24,301 nucleotides of DNA, taken from positions 1,402,051-1,426,351 of the forward strand of contig FJOG01000012.1 in the NCBI GenBank assembly GCA_900073065.1, written 5' to 3'. This document shows, in pieces, positions 1-9,640 of this stretch. The translations under genes were made by a program, and so were the position numbers. This DNA is from Phialocephala subalpina (taxonomy: Eukaryota; Ascomycota; Leotiomycetes; Helotiales; Mollisiaceae). A model generated the notes under the pieces. The model was given only the letters and a program-made list of their open reading frames with translations, did no database searches and was not told the DNA's origin. Position 1 is the first letter of the stretch, and the number at the start of each line of letters is the position of its first letter.

Positions 1-2073
1 GAATTCTAATATATTTGGAGATTTTATTAATATAAGCGATTATATAGAAATTAAAGGGTTATAAAGTTAATAAGGTTTTAAAGGGGTAAGTAATTGCTAA
101 GCGAGGTGGCCGGAATTAGGGGGCACGGACTTATTCTTTGCATATTGTGAAAGGGCAATGGCTCTCCTAGAGGAAAACCACCCTGACTTGCATGATTATA
201 GTAAACTCATAGGCTTTGGCAAATACTTGACTTCGCTCTCATAATTATTCGTCATACGTAGTAGGGCCAGCAAAATGGAGTGGCAGAAGGTTCTTATTGT
301 TTCTCAGAGAGCGGAAAGCTCCTTATGTACTGGAGGGCACGTGGCTAGCACAAACCTCCGAAATTACTACTACAGATAGGGATTTTTGAAGCAGAACAGA
401 TCGCCCCGCCACAATATGTATTATGTATTGGCGCTACGTCAATCTTAGTACGGGCATAAGGTGTAGTGACCACTTGAATATTTCTGCCTCCATTTGGTCT
501 TCAAACTCAGCACATGGTCCGTGGTGAGGTTAAAAAGTCCTCCTATATATTGGACATTGATTTAATTTCGTTGCACACCTTTAGTGGCGCCAATTCAAGC
601 CAGTCCCGGCAGGTTTTAGCATAAACCATCTTTTCAAAGACAGTGCTTGTTCTTCTGTCATTCTCAATATGAGCGCGCCATTCGCTATGCAACCTATCTC
701 CGAATCTGTTTGGAGACTGTCAAACTGTGAATCTATGTATTGATTGAGTAATGTGAATGCGGAGGCCGTAACAACGTCCTGGTTCATTCCAAAAGGGAAA
801 ACGGTGAATACTTAGGTAGGGTTTGCAATTCGAGGGTTTTGCATTTGAAGTCTAGTTGCACATATGATAGATGCCTTGTATCATGTTATGAGCTGTCTAG
901 TAAACGGTTCACTCGGATGCCTGAAAAATGGGCTTGACATTCTTCTTCGAGTGCGGTCTTGTGACGTTTGCATGTCGAAATGTCTCTAGAACTAGAGTAT
1001 CTCTCAAGTGGATCTCCAGATGCTCACAGACGGTGTGACCCTCAGCAAAACCTGTTCTTATATCTACTCTAAGATCCAAATGTAATTGTTCATTATCAAA
1101 TGATCTGGCAATCACCATCGTATGGCACATCATACGCCATGAGCGCCATTTGGCGTATAATTTGACATTTGCCTGCTTGGCCTCGAAAAGAATCGCGAAT
1201 CAAACCTACATCTCTATTTCCAGGCTGAACTTTGATATAAGTTTCCGGAATATTACAATACTTACAGAAGCTAGAGAGGTCATACTGATTTCATAGTATT
1301 ACTTGAGATGAGGGGTAATGGAGGGGTAGCAATGCTAAGACATTAGGCGAAGTTGCCCCCGAGTGAAAACTCGAGGGCCGAGAAGCTACAGTATGCACAT
1401 CGCGCGGGGATTTTGAGAAGTAATGCTTGCTCGGAGTTTGTGAGTTAATAACATTACGGTGATGGAAGAGCTATCATGTGGTCGGGATTGGCTTGAGAAA
1501 TTGCTTGGAAAGTGATCCGGTGAGATCATGCACGCGCCGTACACGCTGAAGAGTTGAAGAATGTTCATCGTTGGAAAGATTACAAAAGGCGGCATATCCT
1601 TCTCAAATAATCAGAATACTTAAAATGTTGACGTGTTAATCTTAGGTCTCGCTGTATGCTTGAACCGATTTGTAAGTTGTATGGACTTGGAGCATTATTA
1701 TATACTTGTATCAGTTTTGAGGAATAGATTCCCTCACTTTCCTTAGCTGAGATTCAGAAGAGACCATTCCTACTCGGGGAGTCTTAGCTTCCGACTTTTG
1801 ATTATAAGCGGTCGAGCTCCAGATTCCTGCATCCCTCTTCCTTTACTTCAACAACAATCTTGACAACTCCAAGCTTCTTTCTTCGGCATCCATCTTTATA
1901 TCGCAGCACAATTACAGACGTGCAAATAGTTGTAGCACATCTAATTACCGCATACCAGTGAGCTTCTACCCTCTTTCGATCCTTTTGGAATGTTACGCGT
2001 TGCGCTCCAAAGACAACAACCCATCCTGACTTGAGCAGATCAAACCACCACAGAAGACTCTATCACAAGTCAA
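1..2073. other. Gene-poor stretch, AT-rich left edge
   Basis: No convincing gene is seen. The first 90 bases are very AT-rich and resemble the RIP-like block at 8701-9640. Two short minus-strand open frames (581-787, 68 codons; 909-1133, 74 codons) have balanced amino-acid composition. They match no family I recognise and show no clear splice junction joining them. From about 1800 the plus strand becomes pyrimidine-rich, which fits a promoter or 5' leader for the relic that starts near 2074. Confidence 0.4.
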
Positions 2074-3012
2074 AATGGAATCGGACCACTCCATCAATTG
2101 CTTCGAGGCTTCCTCGAGTACTCTCGATCGCAATTCTGCTGCTCCTCCAGTAAAATTATTACCTGAGCAAGCCTTATAATCTTGATGGCGTTTCCGCTGG
2201 GACCTCCCGACCTTGTATTCGCAGCGGTAAGATCATGGCAATGGTCTCGAAGTACAAGAAACCTACCTAAACGATATTAGCTCAGTTCACCTCTTCCGGA
2301 AAGTCCACGACCTCGCACGATCACTCACCCATAGGTCTTCCTCAAGCTATTGTAGTTGAGCGATTGGATATGGTCCTTGCGATCATCCAAGACCAATTTG
2401 CGCCCTTAAATCGACCCCGACTCCACGGTGGGGGATTTACACTTGCGGACGACCCAATGAATTGGCCCCACTTTGGTGGAAGCCCGAGTAACCACGTCCA
2501 TGATATCAGTTTGGGAAACAATGGTGTCGCGGATCTCATCCTTGCCATTATCTACTCGATGGTCTTGGAGAAGACGGACAAGTCCTATTGGCGAGACATC
2601 CGCTATTGGGAATGCACCTTCCTCTTCAGCATGGTCGGTTCTCCACCCTAGTATCTTTGCTGGGTACAAGGGTTCAAGCGTCCTGAGAAGGCGTACTTCA
2701 AGGACGTAAAGTTCAACGAGGGCGCCGCCTACCTTAAGATCGACAAGGACGAGACAGTGAAGTGGATTCTATGCGACTAGGGGAAGGTTTTGAGTGACAA
2801 GGTTGGGGATCAGCCACCACCGATCCAATTACGATACGTCTGAGCAGCTATCACTTTTGCTGGTCGACATGCAAGATTACAATGGCAATCGCTAACTAAT
2901 TTTTAGATCTCGGACAGCAGTCGACAGGAGAACTTTCAGGAAGTGTGGCAAGGCTGAAGTTGCGAATGGTAATGGTGATACCGTCTTCGTTGGCAAGAGA
3001 AAAGCCGAGTGA
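2074..3012 (+). pseudogene. Unrecognised gene relic with in-frame stops and intron-like signals
   Basis: A protein-like reading frame runs from about 2280 to 2780 but is broken by TAG at about 2649 and again at about 2778, with the same frame continuing after each. Legible segments include HDISLGNNGVADLILAI, DKSYWRDIRYWE and YLCWVQGFKRPEKAYFKDV. A possible start (ATG at 2185, MAFPLGPPDL) is followed by a good intron signature: donor GTAAGA near 2227, CTAAAC branch, ATTAG acceptor near 2280. A second intron-like end (GCTAACTAATTTTTAG) falls near 2906, and a short open frame follows to about 3012. I do not recognise the family. An active gene with different splicing cannot be excluded, but the two stops inside otherwise continuous coding-like sequence favour decay. 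Confidence 0.4.
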
Positions 3013-3087
3013 GTTGCAGCTAGGATGAGGTTGGGAAGCGCTTCTCACAACTGTTGAGCTTCTGCCAAAGATTGATTTCTTATACAC

Positions 3088-3576
3088 TTGCCAGGTGGCT
3101 TTACTCTAATGATAGAATACATTGAACAAGCTCGGGTTTCCTTTGTGACTGTGACTGAGATGGTGCATTAGTGTGCTAGGCCTAATTGATTTGATCCATT
3201 TAAAAGTGCAGCGAAATGTCTCAGCGATAATGACCAGTACTTGAATTTAGCCGGAAAGTTTCAAGTGATCAACAGAGGAACGTGAATGAAACTTCGTGCG
3301 CTTCACGGGGATATGACGTTGGACTTGGAATGGAGAAGAGCTTTCCTTAAAGAGGGTTTCGGGCAGAGACAGCTAGGAAAGCTTGAGCTATATCGTTAAT
3401 CGATTCGCTGACCAACTGGGACTCAATCATTCCCTGGAGATAATGTTCCATCCTCCTTTCCACAATTAAATACACCTCAGCAACTCAGTACTGGACACAC
3501 TCGTATATCAACAAGTCATTACCTCCTAAGCAATCTTTAGCCGACTCTGGATGGACTTCTAGGAAAACAATCCGGC
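3088..3576. other. Intergenic, nothing recognised
   Basis: This is the spacer between the plus-strand relic and the 3' end of the minus-strand chloroperoxidase gene. I see no open frame with coding character, no RNA gene and no repeat. Confidence 0.4.
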
Positions 3577-4528
3577 TTAAAACTTGAAGACAACACGAAA
3601 CCAGAGAGCAACCACATCCCTCGTCAAGCCAAGCATAGTCCGAGTGTTCTTATTCTTCAGGATCATCTCCGGAAACCTCTCTTCCAGATAGAACGTACGA
3701 ACAACATCCAAAGGTAACTCATTCCCACCCTGTGCTGCATGGAAAAGAGCAACAGCTTCTCCCAGATGAATGAACCACAGACGAATGGACATTGGCGGTG
3801 ATCCGGCGGCTCTGCTTTCTTGGTGGCGGCGGCGGAAGGTCTTGGCGAGTGATTTGATTGTGAGTGGTCCACCTTCGGCATCCTTGAGGAGGGCTTCGAA
3901 CTAGTACCAGGGTGGCCGTGTTAGCATATCATGCTCAAGGGTATATGGAGGTGATGCTGGTGGAGAAGTGGGTTTGGAAATGCAAAAAATGTAACACTTG
4001 AACAGAACAAGACGAGACAGTTTTTCTCGTCATGAATGAACACTTACCAATGCCGGCTGGAAGGTGAAGTTGTCGCCCTGAATAGCGTCATGTCGAGTGA
4101 ATGAAGCATCATGCTCGAGGACATTGTGCTTTCGAACATCAACCAAGTCGAAGGTACCGTCAGCTCGGGTCACCTGCTTGAGCATGTTGGCGAGGGATGA
4201 GGCGAGTGGGCTGCTCATGTGCAGGATGTTCTTCAAAGCAGTCTCAACTTGGACAGGAGTGATATTCTTGCCGTCGCGGTTGCTGTTGAGGGTTGTCAGC
4301 TTCGAGACGGCGCGAGTGAATCTTGGCAACATACATCCATCCTTGATTTGCAAGTGAATTCAAACCTGGGCAGGGACCATGATTCTCAATATTTCCTCGG
4401 ATGTAGGCATGGTCAAGGTGGTCATCAGGTGCAGAAGCTGTGACATCTCCCTTGTTGGCTCGAGAGTCGACGACTTCTGTTGATGATCCGAAGCCGAACA
4501 ACCCTGTGATAAAGCTAACCAAACCCAT
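3577..4528 (-). CDS. Heme-thiolate chloroperoxidase / peroxygenase-like protein (3 exons)
   Basis: The model is exon 1 4528-4335, exon 2 4282-4048 and exon 3 3900-3577, giving 250 residues. Intron 1 (52 bp) has donor GTATGT, CTGAC branch and CAG end; intron 2 (147 bp) has donor GTAAGT, GCTAAC branch and TAG end. Splicing restores a continuous frame with the family landmarks: PCPGLNSLANQG around residue 52, whose Cys53 is the expected axial heme thiolate ligand; EHDASFTR at 121-128, the acid/metal-site motif; and LGEA around 189-192, which places a Glu where the family's catalytic acid lies. The family uses H2O2 to halogenate or oxygenate organic substrates. The length suits the short CPO-type group. 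The N-terminus (MGLVSFITGLFGFG) is hydrophobic but a poor classical signal peptide, so location is uncertain. One oddity is LANQG where LANHG is usual. It lies in tandem with the secreted propeller gene upstream, 660 bp away. Confidence 0.9.
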
Positions 4529-5188
4529 GATATCTATGTATATATGCAGAGCTCTTTATCGCGTGGAAAGATCGGAGGGTGATCTCAGTTGCCAGGGTAC
4601 AAACGGAATGTCTCAAAGCTGATGTGGAAGAGTGATGGGCCGGCGGGACGAAACAAGGGAACAAATGAGGGAAAGAGTGGCTTCCTCAGGCTGGAGAATA
4701 TAGGTTGATGTAGGAGATGAGCGGAGAGAATGGTCAAGCTGAGCTGAAAGTGAGGTTGCACAAATGAAAGTTTAGGCTGAAACGCTTTGACGCCTGGAAC
4801 GCCAAATTGGGAAGAATGAAGCCGGGGTACACGAACCCACGTGACCCGCAATGTCTGTCACTGTCTCACCGTCTCTAGTCACGTAGTACATTTCCCATTG
4901 ACACCGTGTTTCACAAACAATTCTTTTTAGCATAGCAAAATATGGGAGAAAAATCGGAAGCTCCGAGATGATCAACGATATACAAGCAATTGGACTGGGC
5001 GACTTACACACGTGCGAAAAGATCATACGATTCGTTTGACAGAATGTCCGACAAATGTTGAGCAATTATGTGCATGAGCGCGTCGAAATTTCCATGGCTG
5101 ACATTCCTTCCCTATCTCGAAAGTAACTTCGCAGAGTTCTCTGTTCTCTGATGCCAGAGCATACTATATATACACAAGCATCGCTTGC
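4529..5188. other. Intergenic promoter region of the chloroperoxidase gene
   Basis: This is the spacer between two tandem minus-strand genes. A TATATA run (about 4541-4546) lies only about 13 bases upstream of the chloroperoxidase ATG, so it is more likely leader sequence than a working TATA box. Short open frames here lack coding character. Confidence 0.35.
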
Positions 5189-6205
5189 CTAGACAAGCTG
5201 AATCTCGAGCAGCTGAGCACCAACAGCAGTTTCGACTCCATTCACATCAACATTCTGTCCACTCCCACCTCCAGTAGTAACGTAAAGCTTGCCCAACTGG
5301 CTTTCACCCCGTCCAAAAGCAGCACCGGTAGGCTCAGCAATCTCGGTCGAGTCGAGGCTTCCAGCAATGATAGCAGTCTCGTTTGTCCCTGCAGCTATAT
5401 TGAAGCTAATTTGCATGATCGAATTCTGCCCTGCAGTGCTGGCGTAAGCGTACTTCGTGTTATTTCCAACGGTGCTGTTGAGTCTGAATCCGTCAGGCGC
5501 CAGTGCAAAATCGTCGAAAGACGTGGCGCTAGCGATGACTTCGCCCACTCCGGCAGTCACATTCGGGTACAGCTTTGCTCTGCAGAAATCGGCGCCAGAA
5601 GTCCAATACACAAATCCATCTTGCACCTTGATGCCATTGATTTGCGTCATCAGGTCGTTCTTGATAGCTTCCCAGGTATACCCCGTCGTCACGTCCACAG
5701 CGAAGATGGATTCCTGATAGGATGCGGTGGCGAGGATGATGGTGTCGTTGAACGCAGCCAAACCGTTGAAGCCCGTAGGAGCCTCGGGACGGGCTATGAG
5801 TTTGATGACCGGCGTTGTTGTGTTTTGGGTGAAATCGACGCGCCACAGGTGAGTTGCGTTGGTCGGCGGGTCTTCAATGTTGGCGGAAGTGGTGTTTGCG
5901 CCAGTGACATAAAAGACATCGTGGGCGGCTTCGGTGATACCAGATAGTCCTAAGACTGTAGTGAAGGTTGTTAAAACCTGTGGCTCGGCATTCTCCTCGC
6001 TCGGGTCGAAGGCCAAGAGACTGGCAGGCGGCCCTATCTCAGTGGTGAGGATGATGCCATTAGACCTGACGGCGATGTTTTCCAGCCAGGTGTCGTTCGA
6101 TGCAAATTGATAGACTGTTCTCACTTGAAGCTCCGCCGCGACCTGCATGGCCATTAAGAACAGCAAATGTCTGGCGAAGATGGGTTGACGCATTCTAGCA
6201 GGCAA
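5189..6205 (-). CDS. Secreted SMP-30/gluconolactonase-like six-bladed beta-propeller protein
   Basis: This is a single-exon gene of 338 residues. The N-terminus has a signal-peptide-like run (ARHLLFLMAMQVAAE, about residues 11-25), so secretion is expected. The Met at residue 5 is an alternative start. The body reads as propeller repeats with Gly/Asp-rich turns, for example ENIAVRSNGIILTTEIG, EAPTGFNGLAAFNDTIILAT, QINGIKVQDGFVYWTS and EPTGAAFGRGESQLGKLYVT. This pattern fits the fungal SMP-30/gluconolactonase-LRE-like group, which includes secreted proteins of unknown role and some hetero-Diels-Alderase-type enzymes of secondary metabolism. Many N-x-S/T sequons (NDT, NTT, NAT, NVT, NST, NET) support passage through the secretory route. 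The fold call is fairly sure; activity and substrate are unknown. The tandem chloroperoxidase downstream makes an oxidative or secondary-metabolism role worth considering, as inference only. Confidence 0.8.
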   Translation of the reverse strand: MPARMRQPIFARHLLFLMAMQVAAELQVRTVYQFASNDTWLENIAVRSNGIILTTEIGPPASLLAFDPSEENAEPQVLTTFTTVLGLSGITEAAHDVFYVTGANTTSANIEDPPTNATHLWRVDFTQNTTTPVIKLIARPEAPTGFNGLAAFNDTIILATASYQESIFAVDVTTGYTWEAIKNDLMTQINGIKVQDGFVYWTSGADFCRAKLYPNVTAGVGEVIASATSFDDFALAPDGFRLNSTVGNNTKYAYASTAGQNSIMQISFNIAAGTNETAIIAGSLDSTEIAEPTGAAFGRGESQLGKLYVTTGGGSGQNVDVNGVETAVGAQLLEIQLV

Positions 6206-6573
6206 GGCAGGTTAACCGAGAGTGGGAAGCTGAATGGTGGTTGCAACTTTGGAAGAAGGAAAATCGGCACCTGCAGTTCATTTGTACGCATTTGAATAGC
6301 GCCAAAAGCACGTACGCATCCAAGTGAGGATTGAGGCCATGACGAAGTCCAGAAAAGACCCAAATGATTGCGGGGTATTTCAGGAGAACAGTCGAAACTC
6401 AAAATTAGGGCAATTCATAGGATTGCCGTTGTGAAAGAAGATCAAGGACTATGACTTGTTGATCACATTGCGCATCTCAAAGATATTCTTGGATTTTCTG
6501 GGGAAAGACGCGTATATGGTAATTAAAAAGGTATGTCGTGCCTGCGAGAACCCAAAGTTACTGTTGTGGGGGA

Positions 6574-6610
6574 AAGTCCGAGGACTTCGGGACCGAGGTA
6601 TCGGTCCCGA
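6574..6610. repeat. GC-rich double palindrome (possible LTR or element relic)
   Basis: 6587-6610 forms a perfect 10-bp inverted repeat, TCGGGACCGA/TCGGTCCCGA, around a GGTA loop. It is directly preceded by a smaller palindrome at 6574-6587 (AAGTCC/GGACTT). Downstream come a CTTCTGAGAAG palindrome and an AT-rich segment with AAAAAGCCAGC and TTAATACGATTATATTG. Together these look like a promoter-bearing terminal repeat of a retroelement. I could not define both ends or a target duplication, so the element assignment is weak; the palindromes themselves are certain. Confidence 0.5.
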
Positions 6611-7021
6611 GCAAGGTTGTCCGGCTTCTGAGAAGCTCCTCCGCCCTGAAATGCAGAAGTTAAAAAGCCAGCATCTCGGCTTCTGTTAATACGATTATAT
6701 TGATCGAGGCATGAAGTAGTGATTGGAGAGCGCGATTTCACGTGCCATCGCGATCCCCTCGAATCAGTTTAATCAAGTTATTTCTTGACTTGAAAGAGTC
6801 GGGCCAGATCCCTTCATACTTGTGCCTGGTTCATCTAGCATCTCGGAATAATGTTTAAAATCGGCGAAAGTCATCAAGATCGGACCTTGCCGCCTGCGAT
6901 AATGTTAGCAGATATTTTGTTGTTTTCCCATCAATCCTCACCTCCTTTGCGTGCGTGCTACGCCGCTGTGCACATGACCCGTCGCCGCTTTTCTCACCCT
7001 CGCTTCACCTTTATCCTCACC

Positions 7022-7068
7022 TTCCCTCACCCCTCCTCACCCCTCCTCACCCCTCCTCACCCCTCCTA
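7022..7068 (+). repeat. Short tandem repeat, 10-bp unit CCCTCCTCAC
   Basis: Three exact copies of CCCTCCTCAC (7031-7060) have partial copies on both sides, inside a longer pyrimidine-rich plus strand (about 6980-7090). It is a simple minisatellite in non-coding DNA and probably length-variable. Confidence 0.85.
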
Positions 7069-7217
7069 TACTACTGCTCACCTCTGCTCACTCATCTCTA
7101 GCAGCTCAATTGCTGTTGTCTTTTAGTACAGTGCTAAAGCATTGGACTATCCTAATAGTGCAATTCTTAAAACATCTATAATCAATTCAAAGAGACAAAG
7201 AAATATATCATTTCAAA

Positions 7218-8600
7218 TTACATCTTAAACCAATCATGCTGTACAACCTCTGCAGCACTCAAACGATTTCCTGGCGTATAAGTAAAGAGCTTAGTAAGCA
7301 AATCCTTAAGTAACCTCTGCTCCTCCTCTGGCATATCTAAAACCATCTTATCCTCGCTACCCATCTCAAAAACCTCTATTTTATGATTCAAGGCTCTATC
7401 CAATGTATAGACCTCATATTCCCCCCCGAATCCGATTCTCTTCCCATTCTCATCGAAAAAGTCCGCTCGCGCTTCCCACTTCCCCCACCACCGCTCTGGC
7501 AGCTTGCCGAAGAATCCTACCATCTCTGCAAGCAGCTCGTCCCTATCGTTGATCATATAGAACAGCGGCTTCTGGCGCCGGATCTCAAAGAGCGTACAGC
7601 CAAGCGCCCACAAGTCACACGCTAGTCCGATAGAAGCCCCGCCTTCAATAATGACCTCTGGAGCGAGGTACTCCTCGGGAATCCCGATATCAGCCGGTGG
7701 TGACGACGACTGGAACGACTCGCCAAAGTCTATAATACAGATCTGTTCCATCAGGTATTTGGCACCTAAGCGTAAGAGGTTTGTAGATGCGACGAGGTAT
7801 TTTGGTGCCGATAGTGGGGGATTCTCGCCTGATTCGGTTAGAACTTCGGACTCTTCGGGTTGGCCAAGCAGTAAGAGAACTTCGTCCTCGCTAAGATGGT
7901 CCAGATTTGCGAGTTTGAGAAGAATATTGGCTGGACGAAAGTCTTAATAATATTAGCAAGTAGGGATTTCAAAGTGGATATATAAGCAAATACCTCCATG
8001 GCATAGGCCATTCTGATGCAGGAATTTCAGAGCATAAGCAGTTTGCTGGCAGAATTTCCTCAAAATCGGGCCAGGATTTTGCATCTCTATCCAAATGTCT
8101 GGTGAAACGCGGGGGCCGAGGAGTGTGAGCACAAGGCATTGATGGGTCCCGTTTGGTCCTTCGAGCGAGAAATGGTCTCTCGGAATGTTGATATATTCAG
8201 CTCCAAGAGCAGATTTATCCAAACCTATCAGGCGAAGATCTGGTAGGTCGTCCGCGGATACGTCCGCCGTGAGGACCTTGACGGCGACGTATTTCCCTTC
8301 CTGGCTATCGCGGCAAAGCCATACAGTGCTAAAGCCACCGTGGCCTAGTTTATGAATAACGTGATAGCGACCTGTATTACCCAGGCGATCGCCAAGATGG
8401 ATAGGGTGGTATCCACCCGCTTGGTAGTCCTCGAGATTCTCAACACCATCTTGGGTGCCTGCTAGATAGGTACCGTGAGAAGTTGCTGGGGCATGATCGA
8501 GGCAGGATATGTCATCTGGGAATTCACTATCGCGCACTAAGTCTTCACCATCGGCGGCTCTAATCTGAGCTGAGGATTGAGGCTCTCTGAGGTCTGACAT
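7218..8600 (-). CDS. SRPK-like serine/threonine protein kinase (2 exons)
   Basis: Exon 1 is 8600-7994 and exon 2 is 7942-7218, giving 443 residues. The 51-bp intron has donor GTATTT and a TGCTAAT branch site but ends in AAG, not CAG or TAG. This end is chosen because it alone restores the catalytic loop HGDFRPANILL. Landmarks are the glycine loop LGHGGFSTVW (about 85-94), the ATP-binding Lys in VAVKV (Lys108), the catalytic HGD (201-203) with Asn208, and DFG (274-276). The C-lobe continues with LAPEV, SIGLACDLWALGCTLFEI and a final HDWFKM. HGD in place of HRD and about 70 residues between HGD and DFG fit the large fungal SRPK-like group. Substrate is unknown; the kinase core looks intact. The start has a good context after an A/C-rich leader. 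Confidence 0.87.
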
Positions 8601-8700
8601 AGTGACAGCAGGTTGTTTTGTTCGTTCGATTGAGAAAGCTGTAATACGTTGTGGGTGAATAAATCGTGTTAAAAGAGATCCGCGGGAATAGGCTTTACTG

Positions 8701-9640
8701 CCTAAGTCGAAGTTCTAACGATAAGAAAAATTGCGAAGAAATATTTTTGCGTAATACTAACTCGAAAGGATATATAACTACGTATAAGTTATAAAAGATA
8801 AATAATAATTAAAATAAAAAGCGAAAAGCGTAAAGAAAAGAATTTAATAAGACGCTAAATATAACGTGAAAAAACTAAGATATTAAAATTGGAGAGAAGC
8901 GCTTCGTGGCGCGGGCAAACCGCTAAAAGTATTAAATAACTTTATATCGCTTTTTTTTACTATTAATAAACCTTTATATATTACTTTATTAGCGTTTTAT
9001 ATAATAATTAATACTCGGGATTTTTTAATTATAAAGCGCTTTTTAAAATATAATTTATAAAATATAACTTTATATAAATATTAAATAATTAACTTATAAA
9101 TATAAAAACGAGTTTATAGTTTTTTTAAGTACTTATTAATATTTTAAAATATAAAGTATTTTAAATAATTTAATTAATTATTAATTAATCAAATATAATT
9201 ATTTTTATTATTAATTTATTATATAATTTGATTATATATATTACTTTTAAATATTACGATTATATATAATTTATATTATTTAATTATTAATTTATAGGTT
9301 TAAAATAAATATTAATTATTATACCCAAAGAAAATATAACTTTTATTAAATAAGGCTATTATCTTTAGGATATTAAAGGTTAAAAATTACAATAAGATAT
9401 TAAATTCTGAAATTATAATAATTAGTTTTATAGTTTATTATAGAAAGTTTTTTTTCTAATATAATATTTTGTAATTTCGGAGTTTATATAAAACATTTTA
9501 CTTTTAGATTTTATAAATAACTATAAAATACTCTTATCCTTTTTATTCTTTTGTTATTATATATTATTAATTATTATATACTTATAATATTTATATATTT
9601 TATTAAAAGTATTTATTTATTATAATTACTTTTAACGGAT
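8701..9640. repeat. AT-rich block with RIP-like signature
   Basis: About 940 bases are almost pure A/T, with long TA, ATTA and TTAA runs and no meaningful open frame. In its left third nearly every remaining C precedes G (for example GCGAAAAGCGTAAAG, AGACGC, AACGTG, GCGTTTT). That is what remains when CpA is converted to TpA. A small GC-rich patch at about 8893-8930 survives. Repeat-induced point mutation of a former transposon copy is the likely cause, though no element can be read any more. The C rule is looser after about 9300, so more than one insertion may be present. Confidence 0.65.

Larger units (their letters stand above)
6206..7217. other. Non-coding stretch with a palindrome and a C-rich repeat
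   Basis: No gene is supported here. The stretch holds the hairpin at 6587-6610 and the CCCTCCTCAC tandem repeat at 7022-7068, described separately. The rest has short open frames in all phases with low-complexity composition. The last 100 bases are 3' flank of the kinase gene. Confidence 0.4.

Noticed and set aside
4244..4528. Reading the chloroperoxidase first exon as a separate 94-residue protein, or the gene as frameshifted
   Set aside because: A canonical 52-bp intron (GTATGT, CTGAC, CAG) restores the family sequence exactly, so the gene is spliced and not broken.
5411..5947. 178-codon plus-strand frame
   Set aside because: It is antisense to the beta-propeller gene, and its length is a by-product of that gene's codon use.
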